From Pedobacter jeongneungensis (lineage in GTDB: Bacteria; Bacteroidota; Bacteroidia; Sphingobacteriales; Sphingobacteriaceae): 64,000 nucleotides of DNA. Shown in pieces: positions 27,436 through 36,830 of this stretch. The DNA is taken from assembly GCF_000633455.1 (NCBI RefSeq), contig NZ_AYMG01000008.1, positions 186,001-250,000 of the forward strand. Reading direction: 5' to 3'. Every line of letters starts with the position of its first letter. The first letter of the stretch is position 1. Both the position numbers and the translations under genes were made by a program. The notes below the pieces were generated by a model, which worked only from the letters and a program-made list of their open reading frames with translations, had not been told where the DNA came from and did not search any database.

Positions 27436-27452
27436 GACCAAACGTTCACTTT
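27436..27452 (+). promoter_or_regulatory. Candidate TetR operator 2
   Basis: GACCAAACGTTCACTTT lies just after the tetR stop and 131 bp before the efflux gene. It shares GACC-N5-GTTCA with the other two sites. Confidence 0.5.
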
Positions 27453-27552
27453 CACAAAGTATATATGAATCTACAAAATACCCTACACCTCATCACAATA
27501 ATATCATTAAAACAAACCTATCCTTAATCCACTATTTTTTTATTCAAAAAGA

Positions 27553-27569
27553 GACCGATCGTTCACTTT
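27553..27569 (+). promoter_or_regulatory. Candidate TetR operator 3
   Basis: GACCGATCGTTCACTTT lies 14 nt before the ATG of the efflux gene. It is the best match to the shared motif and contains the partial palindrome ACCGATCGTT, as expected for a TetR dimer. Confidence 0.6.
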
Positions 27570-27583
27570 TATTATAACGCTAA

Positions 27584-29137
27584 ATGAACAATTTAAAACG
27601 AACCCTATTAATTATTACGGTATTGATGGCCGCCGTAATGGAACTCATTGATACCACCATTGTAAATGTAGCCCTTTCGCATATGAGCGGAAATCTTGGA
27701 GCCACATTAGAAGACACCACCTGGGTGGTAACGGCTTATGCCATTGCCAATGTGATCATTATTCCAATGACGAGTTTTTTAACCGCTATGTTTGGCCGTA
27801 GAAATTATTACATCGGCTCTATTATCATATTCGTTTTTTGCTCTATTATGTGTGGGGGCGCACCGGATATTTGGACATTGGTTGCCTTTAGGTTTTTACA
27901 GGGATTGGGCGGTGGGGCCTTGCTTTCGGTTTCGCAGGCTGTAATATTTGAACTTTTTCCTAAAGAAAAACAGGGTGTGGCCAGTGCTATTTTTGGAATA
28001 GGTGTATTTATTGGTCCAACTATAGGGCCTACAATGGGTGGTTTGATTATTGATAATTATAACTGGCCACTTATTTTCTACATTAACATCCCTATCGGCA
28101 TTGCTGCGGCTGTTTCATGTTATTTTCTGCTCACAGAGCCACTCATCAAGCCAAAAATAAATAAGGTAGACTGGTTGGGTATCATCCTGCTCGCGGTTGG
28201 TATCGGCTCTTTACAAACTGTGCTGGAGCGTGGCCAAACTGAAGATTGGTTTGCCACCGGATACATCATTGTACTAACCGTTACCGCTGTAATAGCCTTA
28301 ACAGCGTTTATCCTCTGGGAATTACATGTGGCTCATCCTGTTGTTAACTTACGGGTATTTAAAAGCAGGTCGTTATCCATAGCAGCGATTTTAACCTTTA
28401 TTACAGGTATAGGCATGTTTACTTCTGTTTTTATTACGCCTGTTCTGGCTCAGCGCCTACTTGGCTTTACGCCTACCGAAACAGGGCTCATGCTATTGCC
28501 TAGTGCCGTGATCGCCATATTTGCGCTGATTGCTTCGGGAAAGTTAATGGCTAAAGGGGTATCGCCGATTTTAATTGTTGTTTTAGGCTTTATCTGTTTT
28601 ATTTATTTCAACTGGAGCATGGCTGGAATTAATTTTGGTATTTCGGCCCATGCCATCAGCATCAACCTGATTTTTCGTGCTACAGCTATGGCTTTTTTAA
28701 CAGTACCGCTTACCATGCTGGCGGTATCTTCGTTACCGCCAGCAGATATTCCGCAGGGCGCATCCCTCAACAATATGATGAGGCAATTGGGCGGTGCATT
28801 CGGCATATCGGCAGTAAATACCTATTATGCACAACGACTGGCTGTGCACCGTACAGATCTGTTAAGCCACATTAATCTCTACAATCCACAAGCGGTTGAG
28901 CGTTTAAATTCTTTAACGGCTTATTTTCAGCAGAAAGGAATTAATGCAATGGATGCCCGCATGAAAGGGATCGCCGTAATTGAACATTCCATTAGCACGC
29001 AATCTTCCATGCTCAGCTATATTGATTGTTATTATTTCGTTGGGTTACTTTTTGTGGTTACTCTGCCACTTTTATTTTTCGTAAGCAAGAGGCCAAAAAA
29101 TCCGGCAATTGGTAAAATGGTTATTTCGGATCATTGA
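27584..29137 (+). CDS. DHA2-family drug efflux MFS transporter (EmrB/QacA type)
   Basis: This 517-residue protein has about 14 membrane helices. Helix 1 carries MELIDTTIVNVALSHM, the DHA2 motif D1, and the loop between helices 2 and 3 has motif A-like FGRRNYYIGS. Helix 5 contains the GxxIGPTxGG motif C stretch of antiporters. It should export drugs or toxic compounds using the proton gradient. No membrane-fusion (EmrA) gene is next to it. Control by the upstream TetR protein is likely because of repeated operator-like sites. The last ten residues are hydrophilic. Confidence 0.94.
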   Translation: MNNLKRTLLIITVLMAAVMELIDTTIVNVALSHMSGNLGATLEDTTWVVTAYAIANVIIIPMTSFLTAMFGRRNYYIGSIIIFVFCSIMCGGAPDIWTLVAFRFLQGLGGGALLSVSQAVIFELFPKEKQGVASAIFGIGVFIGPTIGPTMGGLIIDNYNWPLIFYINIPIGIAAAVSCYFLLTEPLIKPKINKVDWLGIILLAVGIGSLQTVLERGQTEDWFATGYIIVLTVTAVIALTAFILWELHVAHPVVNLRVFKSRSLSIAAILTFITGIGMFTSVFITPVLAQRLLGFTPTETGLMLLPSAVIAIFALIASGKLMAKGVSPILIVVLGFICFIYFNWSMAGINFGISAHAISINLIFRATAMAFLTVPLTMLAVSSLPPADIPQGASLNNMMRQLGGAFGISAVNTYYAQRLAVHRTDLLSHINLYNPQAVERLNSLTAYFQQKGINAMDARMKGIAVIEHSISTQSSMLSYIDCYYFVGLLFVVTLPLLFFVSKRPKNPAIGKMVISDH

Positions 29138-29283
29138 TGAAGTCAATTGAAATTGAGATTTGGAGTCGGTTAGTTAGTCTGAAGTTTTTAGTCGTTTTAA
29201 ACAATAAACTAACGAATCAACAATTTGATTTTCTCCATTTCATTGTATAAATTGAACCGGAATATAATCCTCCATCAATCATT

Positions 29284-30039
29284 ATGAAAAGATATTTTTT
29301 TATTATTCTTTTGGCACTCTCTTTTTCTGCACAGGCACAACCCAATCTTAATCATTATAAGTACATTATCGTACCAGAGAAATTCAGTTTTCTTAAGCAA
29401 GCCAATCAATATAACCTGAATAACCTTACCAAAGCCTTATTTGATGATTTGGGCTTCACTACCTATTTTGATAATGCGGATTTACCGACAGAAATTGCAG
29501 GTGACAGGTGCAAAGCTTTAACAGCTGATATAGAAGAAAAAAACAGCATGTTTGTAACCAATCTTACAGTTGTGCTGAAAGACTGTAAGGGAACAGTGGT
29601 ATTAAAAAGTAAAGAAGGTAAAAGCAGGGAGAAAGAATACAAAACTTCCTTCAATCTGGCCTTAAGGGATGCCTTTGCTTCTTTAAGTGATTTTCGCTAT
29701 ACAGCAGGTAACACTCCGGAAGCTTCTATACCAACGCCTACTGCACCCGTAAAAGAAGTTAAAACTGAACCAACGCCTGCCCCTGCTGCCCAGCAGATAG
29801 CTACCGAAGCAAAACAGACAGATGGGGTGCTATATGCACAGGCTACAGCCAATGGTTATCAACTGGTTGATGCAACACCTAAAATTGTGATAAATTTGTT
29901 TAAAACTTCTGTGGAAGATTTTTTTATTGCCAGTAATGGAAATACCAATGGTGTGGTTTTAAAAAAGAACGGCAATTGGTTTTTTGAATATTACAAAAAC
30001 AATGTATTGGTTTCGGATAAGCTATCGATTAAGTTTTGA
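29284..30039 (+). CDS. Secreted hypothetical protein, 251 aa
   Basis: The protein starts with a Sec signal (to about residue 19, SFSAQAQ). It has two small alpha/beta segments: about 22-140, with NHYKYIIVPEKFSFLKQANQYNLN, and about 185-250. A Pro/Thr/Ala-rich linker (about 145-180) separates them. Proteins of this layout are common in Bacteroidota, but I know of no assigned function. It is flanked by noncoding spacers and is probably monocistronic. Confidence 0.75.
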   Translation: MKRYFFIILLALSFSAQAQPNLNHYKYIIVPEKFSFLKQANQYNLNNLTKALFDDLGFTTYFDNADLPTEIAGDRCKALTADIEEKNSMFVTNLTVVLKDCKGTVVLKSKEGKSREKEYKTSFNLALRDAFASLSDFRYTAGNTPEASIPTPTAPVKEVKTEPTPAPAAQQIATEAKQTDGVLYAQATANGYQLVDATPKIVINLFKTSVEDFFIASNGNTNGVVLKKNGNWFFEYYKNNVLVSDKLSIKF

Positions 30040-30111
30040 ACCTAAAGGGTTAATTGTTTAAATTGGTTAACCGGTTAATTGAGGCAAAACACCTGTTATC
30101 TATTTAAGCAT

Positions 30112-30156
30112 AATGGCACGGAGTGTACAAATTGATATTGTATGCTCCGTGCCATT
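30112..30156. terminator. Long hairpin between convergent genes
   Basis: AATGGCACGGAG (30112-30123) is the exact reverse complement of CTCCGTGCCATT (30145-30156), and the inner bases extend the stem to about 19 pairs with two G-U pairs. It lies between the ends of the hypothetical gene and the GH29 gene. The T-tract is poor, so termination is plausible but unproven. Confidence 0.5.
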
Positions 30157-30197
30157 GACTTTAGAATAATGACTGAGGACTGAAGACTGGACTAAAA

Positions 30198-31607
30198 CTA
30201 TCTTCTTTCATTAAACACCTGAAACTCTGCAATTGAAGGGGTTTCTTTGGCATGGGCAATTCGAATGCGGACTTTACTGGCCCAAACGCGATCGAAGCGG
30301 TGAATTTTAATGCGGTCTTCATTTTTCCCTTCAAAGGCATTTTTCCATTCTACTCCGTTCCAATATTCGAGTGCATAAGTATCAATATTTGCTTTTTGTT
30401 CTGCCACAACAATAGTATTAATGGCTTTTTCGTTTTTGAAATCAACTTCATACCATGGTTTTTCAACGGCACTGTTCGATTCCCAGGAAGTTCTATAGCT
30501 ATCATCATTGGCAAAATCCATAATATTCATGTCATTGCTCCAGCTCGAATTGGTGGCCTGATTCTTTGCCAGGTTAGTCGAAATAATCGGTAAACCTAAT
30601 GGTGGGAGTGCTTTGGTTGGCCCTTCATTTTTCCATAACCGCCCAACTTCTTTTAAGGCTGCTATGGCGTTGTCGTCAATCAATCCATCGCGGTTTGGTG
30701 CCACATTGAGGATGAAATTACAACTTGCATCATTTAAAGGTTTAATTAAATCGTTCACAATTTCCTGTGGTTTCCTTACTGGTACGGTAGGAAAATCAGT
30801 TTTCCAAAACCAGGAAGTATTAATAGGCAAACAGGCCAAAGTTGGCATCAACTTACTTTCTTTTGGCATGCGCTGGCCCGCTCCCATTTCGTATGTTTTT
30901 ATGTCTGTATAGTAAAGCCCTTCTGATGGATATTTTGCCCCATTTAAATCCATCACCAAACAATCAGGCTGCAAGCTTTTAATCAGGGTATAAATATCTT
31001 CAAAAGGAACATCGTCATAAGAAATTCTCGACCATGGTGCATCCCAGCCATCAATAATCAAAGCTTCAATTTTGCCATATTTGGTTAACAGTTCGGTGAG
31101 TTGCTGTTTCACCATGTCGATATGTTTGGGCGTAATCTGGTTCGGCCTCAATTTATGGTGAGTATCCAAAATGGAATAATACAGCATCACTTTTAATCCG
31201 TTGGCACGAAAGGCATCAGTAAACTTTTTTACCACATCTTTCCCATAAGGACTATTCATTATGTTATAATCGGTACTTTTAGTATCCCAGATGCAAAAAC
31301 CGCTGTGGTGTTTAGTAGTTAAACAGCCATAGCTCATATTGGCCGACTTTGCTGCTTTAGCCCATTGATTGGCATCAAGTTTTTTAGGGTTGAATAATTT
31401 AGGTGAAGCTTCCGGATCGGGCCAATCGGCATTGGCATAAGTTGGGATGTTATAATGAATAAACATGCCGAAACGCAGGTCGACAAATTGCTGCTGGAGT
31501 ACGTTTAACTTTTTGGCCGCATCGCTGGTATTTTGCGCCATTGCTCCGAACGAAATCAACAAAATAAAGGCTAGTAAAACGTTTTTCTTAATGGATAATA
31601 GTTTCAT
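30198..31607 (-). CDS. Alpha-L-fucosidase (GH29) with C-terminal discoidin-like domain
   Basis: This 469-residue protein has a Sec signal ending near residue 24 (GAMAQ). The GH29 barrel covers about 35-340: RFGMFIHYNIPTYA, TTKHHSGFCIWDTKSTDYN and LIIDGWD, where D186 is the candidate nucleophile. A discoidin (F5/8-type, CBM32-like) domain (about 345-468) should bind sugar. It is expected in the periplasm or outside, removing alpha-linked fucose from glycans. It precedes a divergent gap and is near ThuA and GNAT genes on the same strand. The nucleophile assignment is by motif only. Confidence 0.9.
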   Translation of the reverse strand: MKLLSIKKNVLLAFILLISFGAMAQNTSDAAKKLNVLQQQFVDLRFGMFIHYNIPTYANADWPDPEASPKLFNPKKLDANQWAKAAKSANMSYGCLTTKHHSGFCIWDTKSTDYNIMNSPYGKDVVKKFTDAFRANGLKVMLYYSILDTHHKLRPNQITPKHIDMVKQQLTELLTKYGKIEALIIDGWDAPWSRISYDDVPFEDIYTLIKSLQPDCLVMDLNGAKYPSEGLYYTDIKTYEMGAGQRMPKESKLMPTLACLPINTSWFWKTDFPTVPVRKPQEIVNDLIKPLNDASCNFILNVAPNRDGLIDDNAIAALKEVGRLWKNEGPTKALPPLGLPIISTNLAKNQATNSSWSNDMNIMDFANDDSYRTSWESNSAVEKPWYEVDFKNEKAINTIVVAEQKANIDTYALEYWNGVEWKNAFEGKNEDRIKIHRFDRVWASKVRIRIAHAKETPSIAEFQVFNERR

Positions 31608-31705
31608 TTAGTGATTTGGTAGATTTAATTAAAGGTTTTTATAAATTATAAAGCGATATCATTCAGGCCAGCAAAATGCCGCCTGTTCATGAATAAATGT
31701 TTATC

Positions 31706-32008
31706 TTATTCTTCTTTTACTTTATTCCAAATGTCCTGGTAAAGTTCTTCGTGTCTTTTAAACTGTAAATGCACATAAGGACAGAGCGGAATAACTTTAA
31801 GGTTATTTTTACGAACATAACCTACCATTGCATCAAGCAATAGTTTTGCGTAACCCATCCCCTCTTTTTTAGGCGAAACTTCGGTATGGTAAACGGTTAA
31901 GTCTTTTCCCTGAATGTCAAATACCATTTCGCCAACTTTTCCATCTTCATCGTACAGATCGAAAGAACTTGGTTCATTTTCCTGAATATTAATTTTAACT
32001 TCTGCCAT
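31706..32008 (-). CDS. Small GNAT-family N-acetyltransferase
   Basis: This 100-residue protein matches the short acetyltransferase family (YjdJ-like). Landmarks are GEMVFDIQGKDLTVYHTEVSPKKEGMGYAKLLLDAMVGYVRKNNLKVIPLCPYV: the acetyl-CoA loop reads KKEGMGYAK and the conserved Cys-Pro-Tyr lies near the C-terminus. Substrate is unknown. It is between the ThuA and fucosidase genes on the same strand with spacers of about 100 bp. Confidence 0.9.
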   Translation of the reverse strand: MAEVKINIQENEPSSFDLYDEDGKVGEMVFDIQGKDLTVYHTEVSPKKEGMGYAKLLLDAMVGYVRKNNLKVIPLCPYVHLQFKRHEELYQDIWNKVKEE

Positions 32009-32144
32009 AAGGTTGGGTGATTTTACGGCAATTTAGTAAGAATTAAGTTTTTTGTATAATAAGCTGATATTATTATCGTAACAAAAGAGTGGCTTCAATA
32101 AATAGTGATCGAAAAGGCTAAAAAAACTTAAATTTCTTTGCTTG

Positions 32145-32981
32145 TTAACGTTTTTTACCCGTTCCCAACCATAAAAGCGCATTAATTAATAATTTATCCT
32201 GGTTGGGATTGCCAAATGAAGAAGAAAGTGATTTATTGGTATTATCATACCGATGTTCATAATCCATATCATTGTGCCCCATATTTACATAAACCATTTT
32301 AAACTTTTTATTGCTCCAAACCACAGGATAAAAACCATTGTGCCAGATTTCACTTTGTTTAGGCCCTGTACCGAGCGGAAAACTGGTGGAATCGATTGAT
32401 AAGAGGATATCGATATCAGGATTATTGCGCAGGTCGTTTTTCCATCGGTACCATTCATTCGGCTGTGCTTTAAAAGTTTCAGGCAGTGTTGCCGTAACCG
32501 GATGTTTGGCTTCAACTTGTAAAATAGCACTGGTAGGTCTCCAGGTATTGCTTCCATATTCTCCCGACCCCAGAAATGTATTGTGGTACCAATCCCAGTT
32601 TTGGGGTATGGCTGAATTGTTCAAGCTAAATGCTGCAAAGTGGAAACCCATCCATCCTCCCCCTTTTTCCATGTATTTTTGGAAGGCCAGGCGTTGCTCC
32701 GGCTTTTCGGGCCGGGTATCTAAAAACAGTACAACCCGATAATTGGCGAGAAATTTTTCATTCAAATTTTCCCAGTTCGAAGTAGAATCATATTCAAAAT
32801 TATATTCTTTAGCCATTTTGGGGAACCAAACATTGGCTTCGTGTACAAAACTGATATGAGCCAGATCGCTCTTAGCGGTATAAAAAGCAATTACTTTAAA
32901 TTTCTTCTTTTGCTGGGCCATGAGGCTATTGATACAACAAAAACCAATAAACAACAAGCCAAGGAGAAACGTTTTTTTCAT
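32145..32981 (-). CDS. ThuA-domain secreted protein
   Basis: This 278-residue protein has a signal peptide (to about residue 22) followed by a ThuA-like, glutamine-amidotransferase-type fold: KFKVIAFYTAKSDLAHISFVHEANVWFP, GGGWMGFHFAAF, and the C-terminal KMVYVNMGHNDMDY. The domain is linked to carbohydrate use and trehalose utilisation in some bacteria, but biochemical activity is unclear. It is near a fucosidase and two GSDH enzymes lie elsewhere in the window, so a carbohydrate role fits. Confidence 0.88.
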   Translation of the reverse strand: MKKTFLLGLLFIGFCCINSLMAQQKKKFKVIAFYTAKSDLAHISFVHEANVWFPKMAKEYNFEYDSTSNWENLNEKFLANYRVVLFLDTRPEKPEQRLAFQKYMEKGGGWMGFHFAAFSLNNSAIPQNWDWYHNTFLGSGEYGSNTWRPTSAILQVEAKHPVTATLPETFKAQPNEWYRWKNDLRNNPDIDILLSIDSTSFPLGTGPKQSEIWHNGFYPVVWSNKKFKMVYVNMGHNDMDYEHRYDNTNKSLSSSFGNPNQDKLLINALLWLGTGKKR

Positions 32982-33132
32982 GATGATATCTTTAACTAAA
33001 AATAGGTAAAACTACCCATCTTTAGCAATTTTTTAAAACGTTTTAAATAAGATTATCAGGTGACAAAAACATGACAAATCCTTAACCTTGAGGTGATGTT
33101 CAGGCTGTAGCTTTATGATGTAATATGAGAAA

Positions 33133-33810
33133 ATGTTAAAACGCCTGAGAAAACTTCCCTGCTATTTTTTAATCCTATCATCAGTTATTTTAGCTGCCCT
33201 GATTTTTAATTTTTGTTTTTCTAAAACAGAGGGGTTTCTTCTTTTCAACCAATTTCACCCGGATTGGCTGGATGTTTTCTTTAAATATGTCACAAATCTC
33301 GGAGATGGTTTAGTAAGTATTGTTGCTGCAGTGATTTTATTGCTACTGCGTAAAAAGAAAAAAGCAATGACCTTAACCCTTGCCTATATTTATTCGGGAC
33401 TAATGATTCAAATTGCAAAAAGAATATTCCATGCGCCACGCCCGAAATACTATTTTGAACAAATGATGTTTCAATATGGTCACTTTGTTGACGGCGTAAG
33501 GATGCATGATCAGAATTCATTTCCTTCGGGCCATACGGCTTCGGCCTTTGCAATGGCCACTGTTTTGGTATTGGTTTTTAAGAAAAGGAAAATCTCATTG
33601 TTTTGCCTCTTCATGGCCATATTAATCGGTTATTCGCGCATATATCTCGCCCAGCATTTCCTGATCGATGTAATATTTGGAGCCATTGCAGGGATCTGCT
33701 GTGCACTAATCAGTTATCACCAGGTGTACGACCTCAAACTTTTCAGATCGGCCAAAGTAAACAAACGATACAAGAAGCTTAAAATCGCCGCTCGGGTCAA
33801 TTCCATTTAA
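33133..33810 (+). CDS. PAP2-superfamily phosphatase
   Basis: This 225-residue membrane protein has about five or six helices and the three PAP2 motifs: KRIFHAPRP, FPSGHTASAFA and SRIYLAQHFLIDV, which give the catalytic His pair and Arg. It should remove phosphate from a lipid such as undecaprenyl diphosphate or phosphatidate at the outer face of the inner membrane. The next gene, a lipid-linked-sugar glycosyltransferase, begins directly after its stop, so the two probably work on the same lipid. Confidence 0.92.
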   Translation: MLKRLRKLPCYFLILSSVILAALIFNFCFSKTEGFLLFNQFHPDWLDVFFKYVTNLGDGLVSIVAAVILLLLRKKKKAMTLTLAYIYSGLMIQIAKRIFHAPRPKYYFEQMMFQYGHFVDGVRMHDQNSFPSGHTASAFAMATVLVLVFKKRKISLFCLFMAILIGYSRIYLAQHFLIDVIFGAIAGICCALISYHQVYDLKLFRSAKVNKRYKKLKIAARVNSI

Positions 33811-35346
33811 GTGAAAGATATTCCAACTAAACTTTGGCTTTTTATTATAGCAGTTAGCTTACTGAAGGTTGTTATTGCCTCCTCTATAGCTTTGGGTAAT
33901 GATGAAGTATACTATTGGACCTACGCGCTAAATTTAGAATGGAATTATTTCGATCATCCTCCATTTGTTGCCTGGCTTATTAGAATAACCACAGCCAACC
34001 TTCAGATTCATAACGAATTAGCAGTTCGGTTTGGAGCAATTGCTTCATCAGCAATTTGTACGCTAATTGTTTTTAAAACAGGCAAATTATTGCTTAACAA
34101 CCGTGTTGGCTGGTATGCGGTGCTGCTGTACACCTCATCTTTTTATTGCAGCATCATTGCCGGCACTTTTATTTTACCCGATAGTCCGCAAATGGTTTTC
34201 TGGCTTTGGAGCATCTATTTGCTGATTAAAATTACCAGATCGATTACTGAAAGTCTGCCTACATTAAACCTTTGGTGTTTGTTCGGCTTTGCAACTGGTT
34301 TATGCATCATGTGTAAGGTTCATGGCTTTTTTATCTGGTTTGCCGTGCTGTTGCTGGCGTTATTGACCAACAGGAAGTTCTTTTTGCAAAAGGGCCTGTA
34401 TATTGCCATGTTCATCAGTTTGATTATGTTCTCTCCGGTCATCATCTGGAATGTGCAACATCATTTTATTACTTATACTTATCATAGCGACCGGGTGAAC
34501 CTATTCCATGCAGGAATAAATCCTTTGGCCTTTGCGAGGGAAATTGTTGGTGAGATCTTTTACAATAATCCTGTTGTATTTTTTATGGCCTGGGCGGCAG
34601 TATTTGGGCTTTTCAGACAAAAAAAGCATCAATTTAAAAGTGAAATAAATGTATTATTATTTTGTGCATTGCCTCTTATTGGCACCTTGATTTTCCTCTC
34701 TGTTTTTAGGGACACCTTGCCGCATTGGTCTGGTCCGGCTTATACCTGCTTAATATTTCTATCCGCATTGCAGCTCGAATCTTTTCCCGCACCTAAAGCA
34801 AAATTTATCATAATCGCCTCATTTGGGTTTTTCTTAATTGTAATAGCCACAGCTTTGCCTTTGATCAATTTTTATAAAGGTACGTTCTCTCCAATTAAGG
34901 ATACCATGCATTTTGGCAAAGGCGATCCTACACTGGATTTATATGGCTGGAAAGAAACCGGAAAAATAGTCGACTCGGTTTACAGAAGTGATAAATCGTC
35001 GGAAAAAGAGGATACAGGTCATACGATGATCATTACCAAGTGGTTTCCGGCTGCGCATTTAGATTTTTATGTGGGTACTCAAAAAGGATTAAATACTTAT
35101 GGAATTGGAGAAATATTTGATCTCCACCAATATTACTGGTCGAACCGGTTTAAGCAAAAATTAGCTGCCGGAGAAAATGCCTATTACATTATTCCATCCA
35201 ATCTTTATGATGAAAAAGACCTTGATTTTGTTAAAAAGCAGTTTAAAGATTGTAGTGCTGCACTTATACTACCCGTTTTAAGAAATGGATCGGTCTGTAA
35301 AAACATCCTTATTTTTAAACTGAAAGGCTATAAAAGGCTCTATTAA
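33811..35346 (+). CDS. Family 39-type glycosyltransferase (ArnT/PMT-like)
   Basis: This 511-residue integral membrane protein starts with a GTG immediately after the stop of the PAP2 gene. About ten or more helices are seen. The first periplasmic loop has GNDEVYYWTYALNLEWNYFDHPP, with the conserved Asp-Glu and His-Pro-Pro of GT39/GT83 enzymes that use polyprenyl-phosphate sugars. It likely transfers a sugar to an envelope lipid or protein. A C-terminal globular part (about 370-510) is soluble. Direct coupling to the PAP2 gene suggests a shared lipid-phosphate pathway. Confidence 0.88.
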   Translation: MKDIPTKLWLFIIAVSLLKVVIASSIALGNDEVYYWTYALNLEWNYFDHPPFVAWLIRITTANLQIHNELAVRFGAIASSAICTLIVFKTGKLLLNNRVGWYAVLLYTSSFYCSIIAGTFILPDSPQMVFWLWSIYLLIKITRSITESLPTLNLWCLFGFATGLCIMCKVHGFFIWFAVLLLALLTNRKFFLQKGLYIAMFISLIMFSPVIIWNVQHHFITYTYHSDRVNLFHAGINPLAFAREIVGEIFYNNPVVFFMAWAAVFGLFRQKKHQFKSEINVLLFCALPLIGTLIFLSVFRDTLPHWSGPAYTCLIFLSALQLESFPAPKAKFIIIASFGFFLIVIATALPLINFYKGTFSPIKDTMHFGKGDPTLDLYGWKETGKIVDSVYRSDKSSEKEDTGHTMIITKWFPAAHLDFYVGTQKGLNTYGIGEIFDLHQYYWSNRFKQKLAAGENAYYIIPSNLYDEKDLDFVKKQFKDCSAALILPVLRNGSVCKNILIFKLKGYKRLY

Positions 35347-35460
35347 CATCATTTTTGCCTGCTAAAAGCAATCTTTTAACTAAAAATTGCGGTTAAATTG
35401 AAAATGCAATAAATTAGCTAAGATCTAAAACGTTTTGATATCGAAATCCTTAAAAAATAG

Positions 35461-36420
35461 ATGATGCCCAATTACAAAGTATATCCGTTAAGCATTTTTT
35501 CCCTTGTTTTTTTATTCTGCTCCCTGTCTTCTTTCGGACAAATTGCATTAAAGGATAAGAAATACCATGTAGACACAAAAATATTTTCGCAGACGGATTC
35601 CGTGCCACTGAAAATGGATATTTATTATCAGGGTGGAATAACCGAAACAAAACCGACATTACTTTTCGTGTTTGGCGGTGGTTTTGTATTGGGCCGCAGA
35701 GACAGCAAACTTTACGAACCTTACTTTAATACCTTAATTGAACATGGTTTTAAGGTGGTATCGGTTGATTATAGATTAGGGCTCAAGGGTAAGAAATTCC
35801 CCACTCCTTTTAATACATCTAATTTAAGGTCAGCCATTGATACCGCAACTGCAGATGTTTACAAGGCAACAGATTATATGATCAAAAATGCAAAAACGTT
35901 AGGGATTGATACAGGTATGATCATCATCTCGGGATCGAGTGCTGGCGCTATTACCGCGCTCCATGCCGATTATAATAAAAGGAATAACACGCTTCTGGCG
36001 GCTGGGCTTCCGGCTACTTTCCAATATAAAGGAGTAATTTCTTTTGCGGGGGCAATTTTAAGTTATCAAGGTGCACCAAAATATGCTATCGCACCTGCGC
36101 CAACCATGTTTTTCCATGGAACGGCAGATAAACTGGTGCCTTACAACAAAGTAAGATTGTTTAACCGCGGCTTTTTTGGATCGAAATACCTGGCGCACCG
36201 GTTTAGAAAGAACAATTATCCTTATTACTTTCAATATGTACAGAATATGGGGCATGAGATTGCAGGATCGCCTATGGCCGAAAACCTCCCGGATATATTA
36301 TGGTTTATTGAAAACTATATTGTTAAACACAAACGTTATTTTATGGAGGTAGATTTTAAAGATGCCGACAAGAAACGCACTTTTAATATATCTGCTGCAA
36401 AGAAGATTGCTGGAAATTAG
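35461..36420 (+). CDS. Secreted alpha/beta-hydrolase (esterase-type)
   Basis: This 319-residue protein has a signal peptide (to about residue 28) and an alpha/beta-hydrolase fold. The nucleophile elbow is SGSSAGAITALH (Gly-Ser-Ser-Ala-Gly), the oxyanion strand FVFGGGFVLG replaces the HGG motif of hormone-sensitive-lipase types, and the acid and base are likely in HGTADKLVPYN and NMGHEIAGSP. It should cleave an ester or short peptide bond in the periplasm; the substrate is unknown. Two adjacent ATG codons open the frame. Confidence 0.87.
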   Translation: MMPNYKVYPLSIFSLVFLFCSLSSFGQIALKDKKYHVDTKIFSQTDSVPLKMDIYYQGGITETKPTLLFVFGGGFVLGRRDSKLYEPYFNTLIEHGFKVVSVDYRLGLKGKKFPTPFNTSNLRSAIDTATADVYKATDYMIKNAKTLGIDTGMIIISGSSAGAITALHADYNKRNNTLLAAGLPATFQYKGVISFAGAILSYQGAPKYAIAPAPTMFFHGTADKLVPYNKVRLFNRGFFGSKYLAHRFRKNNYPYYFQYVQNMGHEIAGSPMAENLPDILWFIENYIVKHKRYFMEVDFKDADKKRTFNISAAKKIAGN

Positions 36421-36426
36421 GTGTTC

Positions 36427-36624
36427 CTAGTTTTCCTGTCCCCCACTCTGTTCGCTCAGTATGCGTTCGATTTCCAGCATCATCTGCTCAGCCAATCTTT
36501 GCTTGGCCATTGATTTGGACAGATAAGCTTCTGCAAAAGTAGCATCGAGTTCGTCCATAATAAAGGCGTATTTGGCCTTAAGTTCTATGAGATCGATTTG
36601 AAGCTTCTTCGGAAGGTTTTGCAT
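36427..36624 (-). CDS. Small hypothetical protein, 65 aa
   Basis: This is a charged, helical protein (LIELKAKYAFIMDELDATFAEAYLSKSMAKQRLAEQMMLEIERIL) with no signal or membrane part; a short coiled coil is likely. It ends 6 bp from the stop of the convergent esterase gene. No family is recognised. Confidence 0.6.
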   Translation of the reverse strand: MQNLPKKLQIDLIELKAKYAFIMDELDATFAEAYLSKSMAKQRLAEQMMLEIERILSEQSGGQEN

Positions 36625-36716
36625 GTTGCAAAGCTAAAAAAAGCAACACGTAATTTCTGATATGCTTCGTCATTTTTCGCTTTTTTAAAAAAATATTGCA
36701 GAATTGGTAAATCGTT

Positions 36717-36830
36717 AAAACAATCTCCCCGTCGCTTCGTTTATATGATAATTCCGGCGTGGTTTCCGGAATTCATTTGTTTGGTTAGTTGATTAGGGAT
36801 CAATCTCAAATTGAATCCCTTTTCTTTTTT
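36717..36830 (+). ncRNA. Candidate small RNA, copy 1
   Basis: Two hairpins are encoded: AATTCCGG/CCGGAATT (36750-36757 with 36766-36773, 8-nt loop) and AGGGAT/ATCCCT (36795-36800 with 36815-36820, with inner CAAT/ATTG pairs) followed by TTTCTTTTTT, a terminator. A near-identical sequence lies at 39708-39811. Upstream boxes AAAACAAT and GTTTATAT, 14 nt apart, are kept in both copies although the spacer differs, which looks like a promoter. There is no reading frame. The RNA family is not recognised. Confidence 0.6.
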
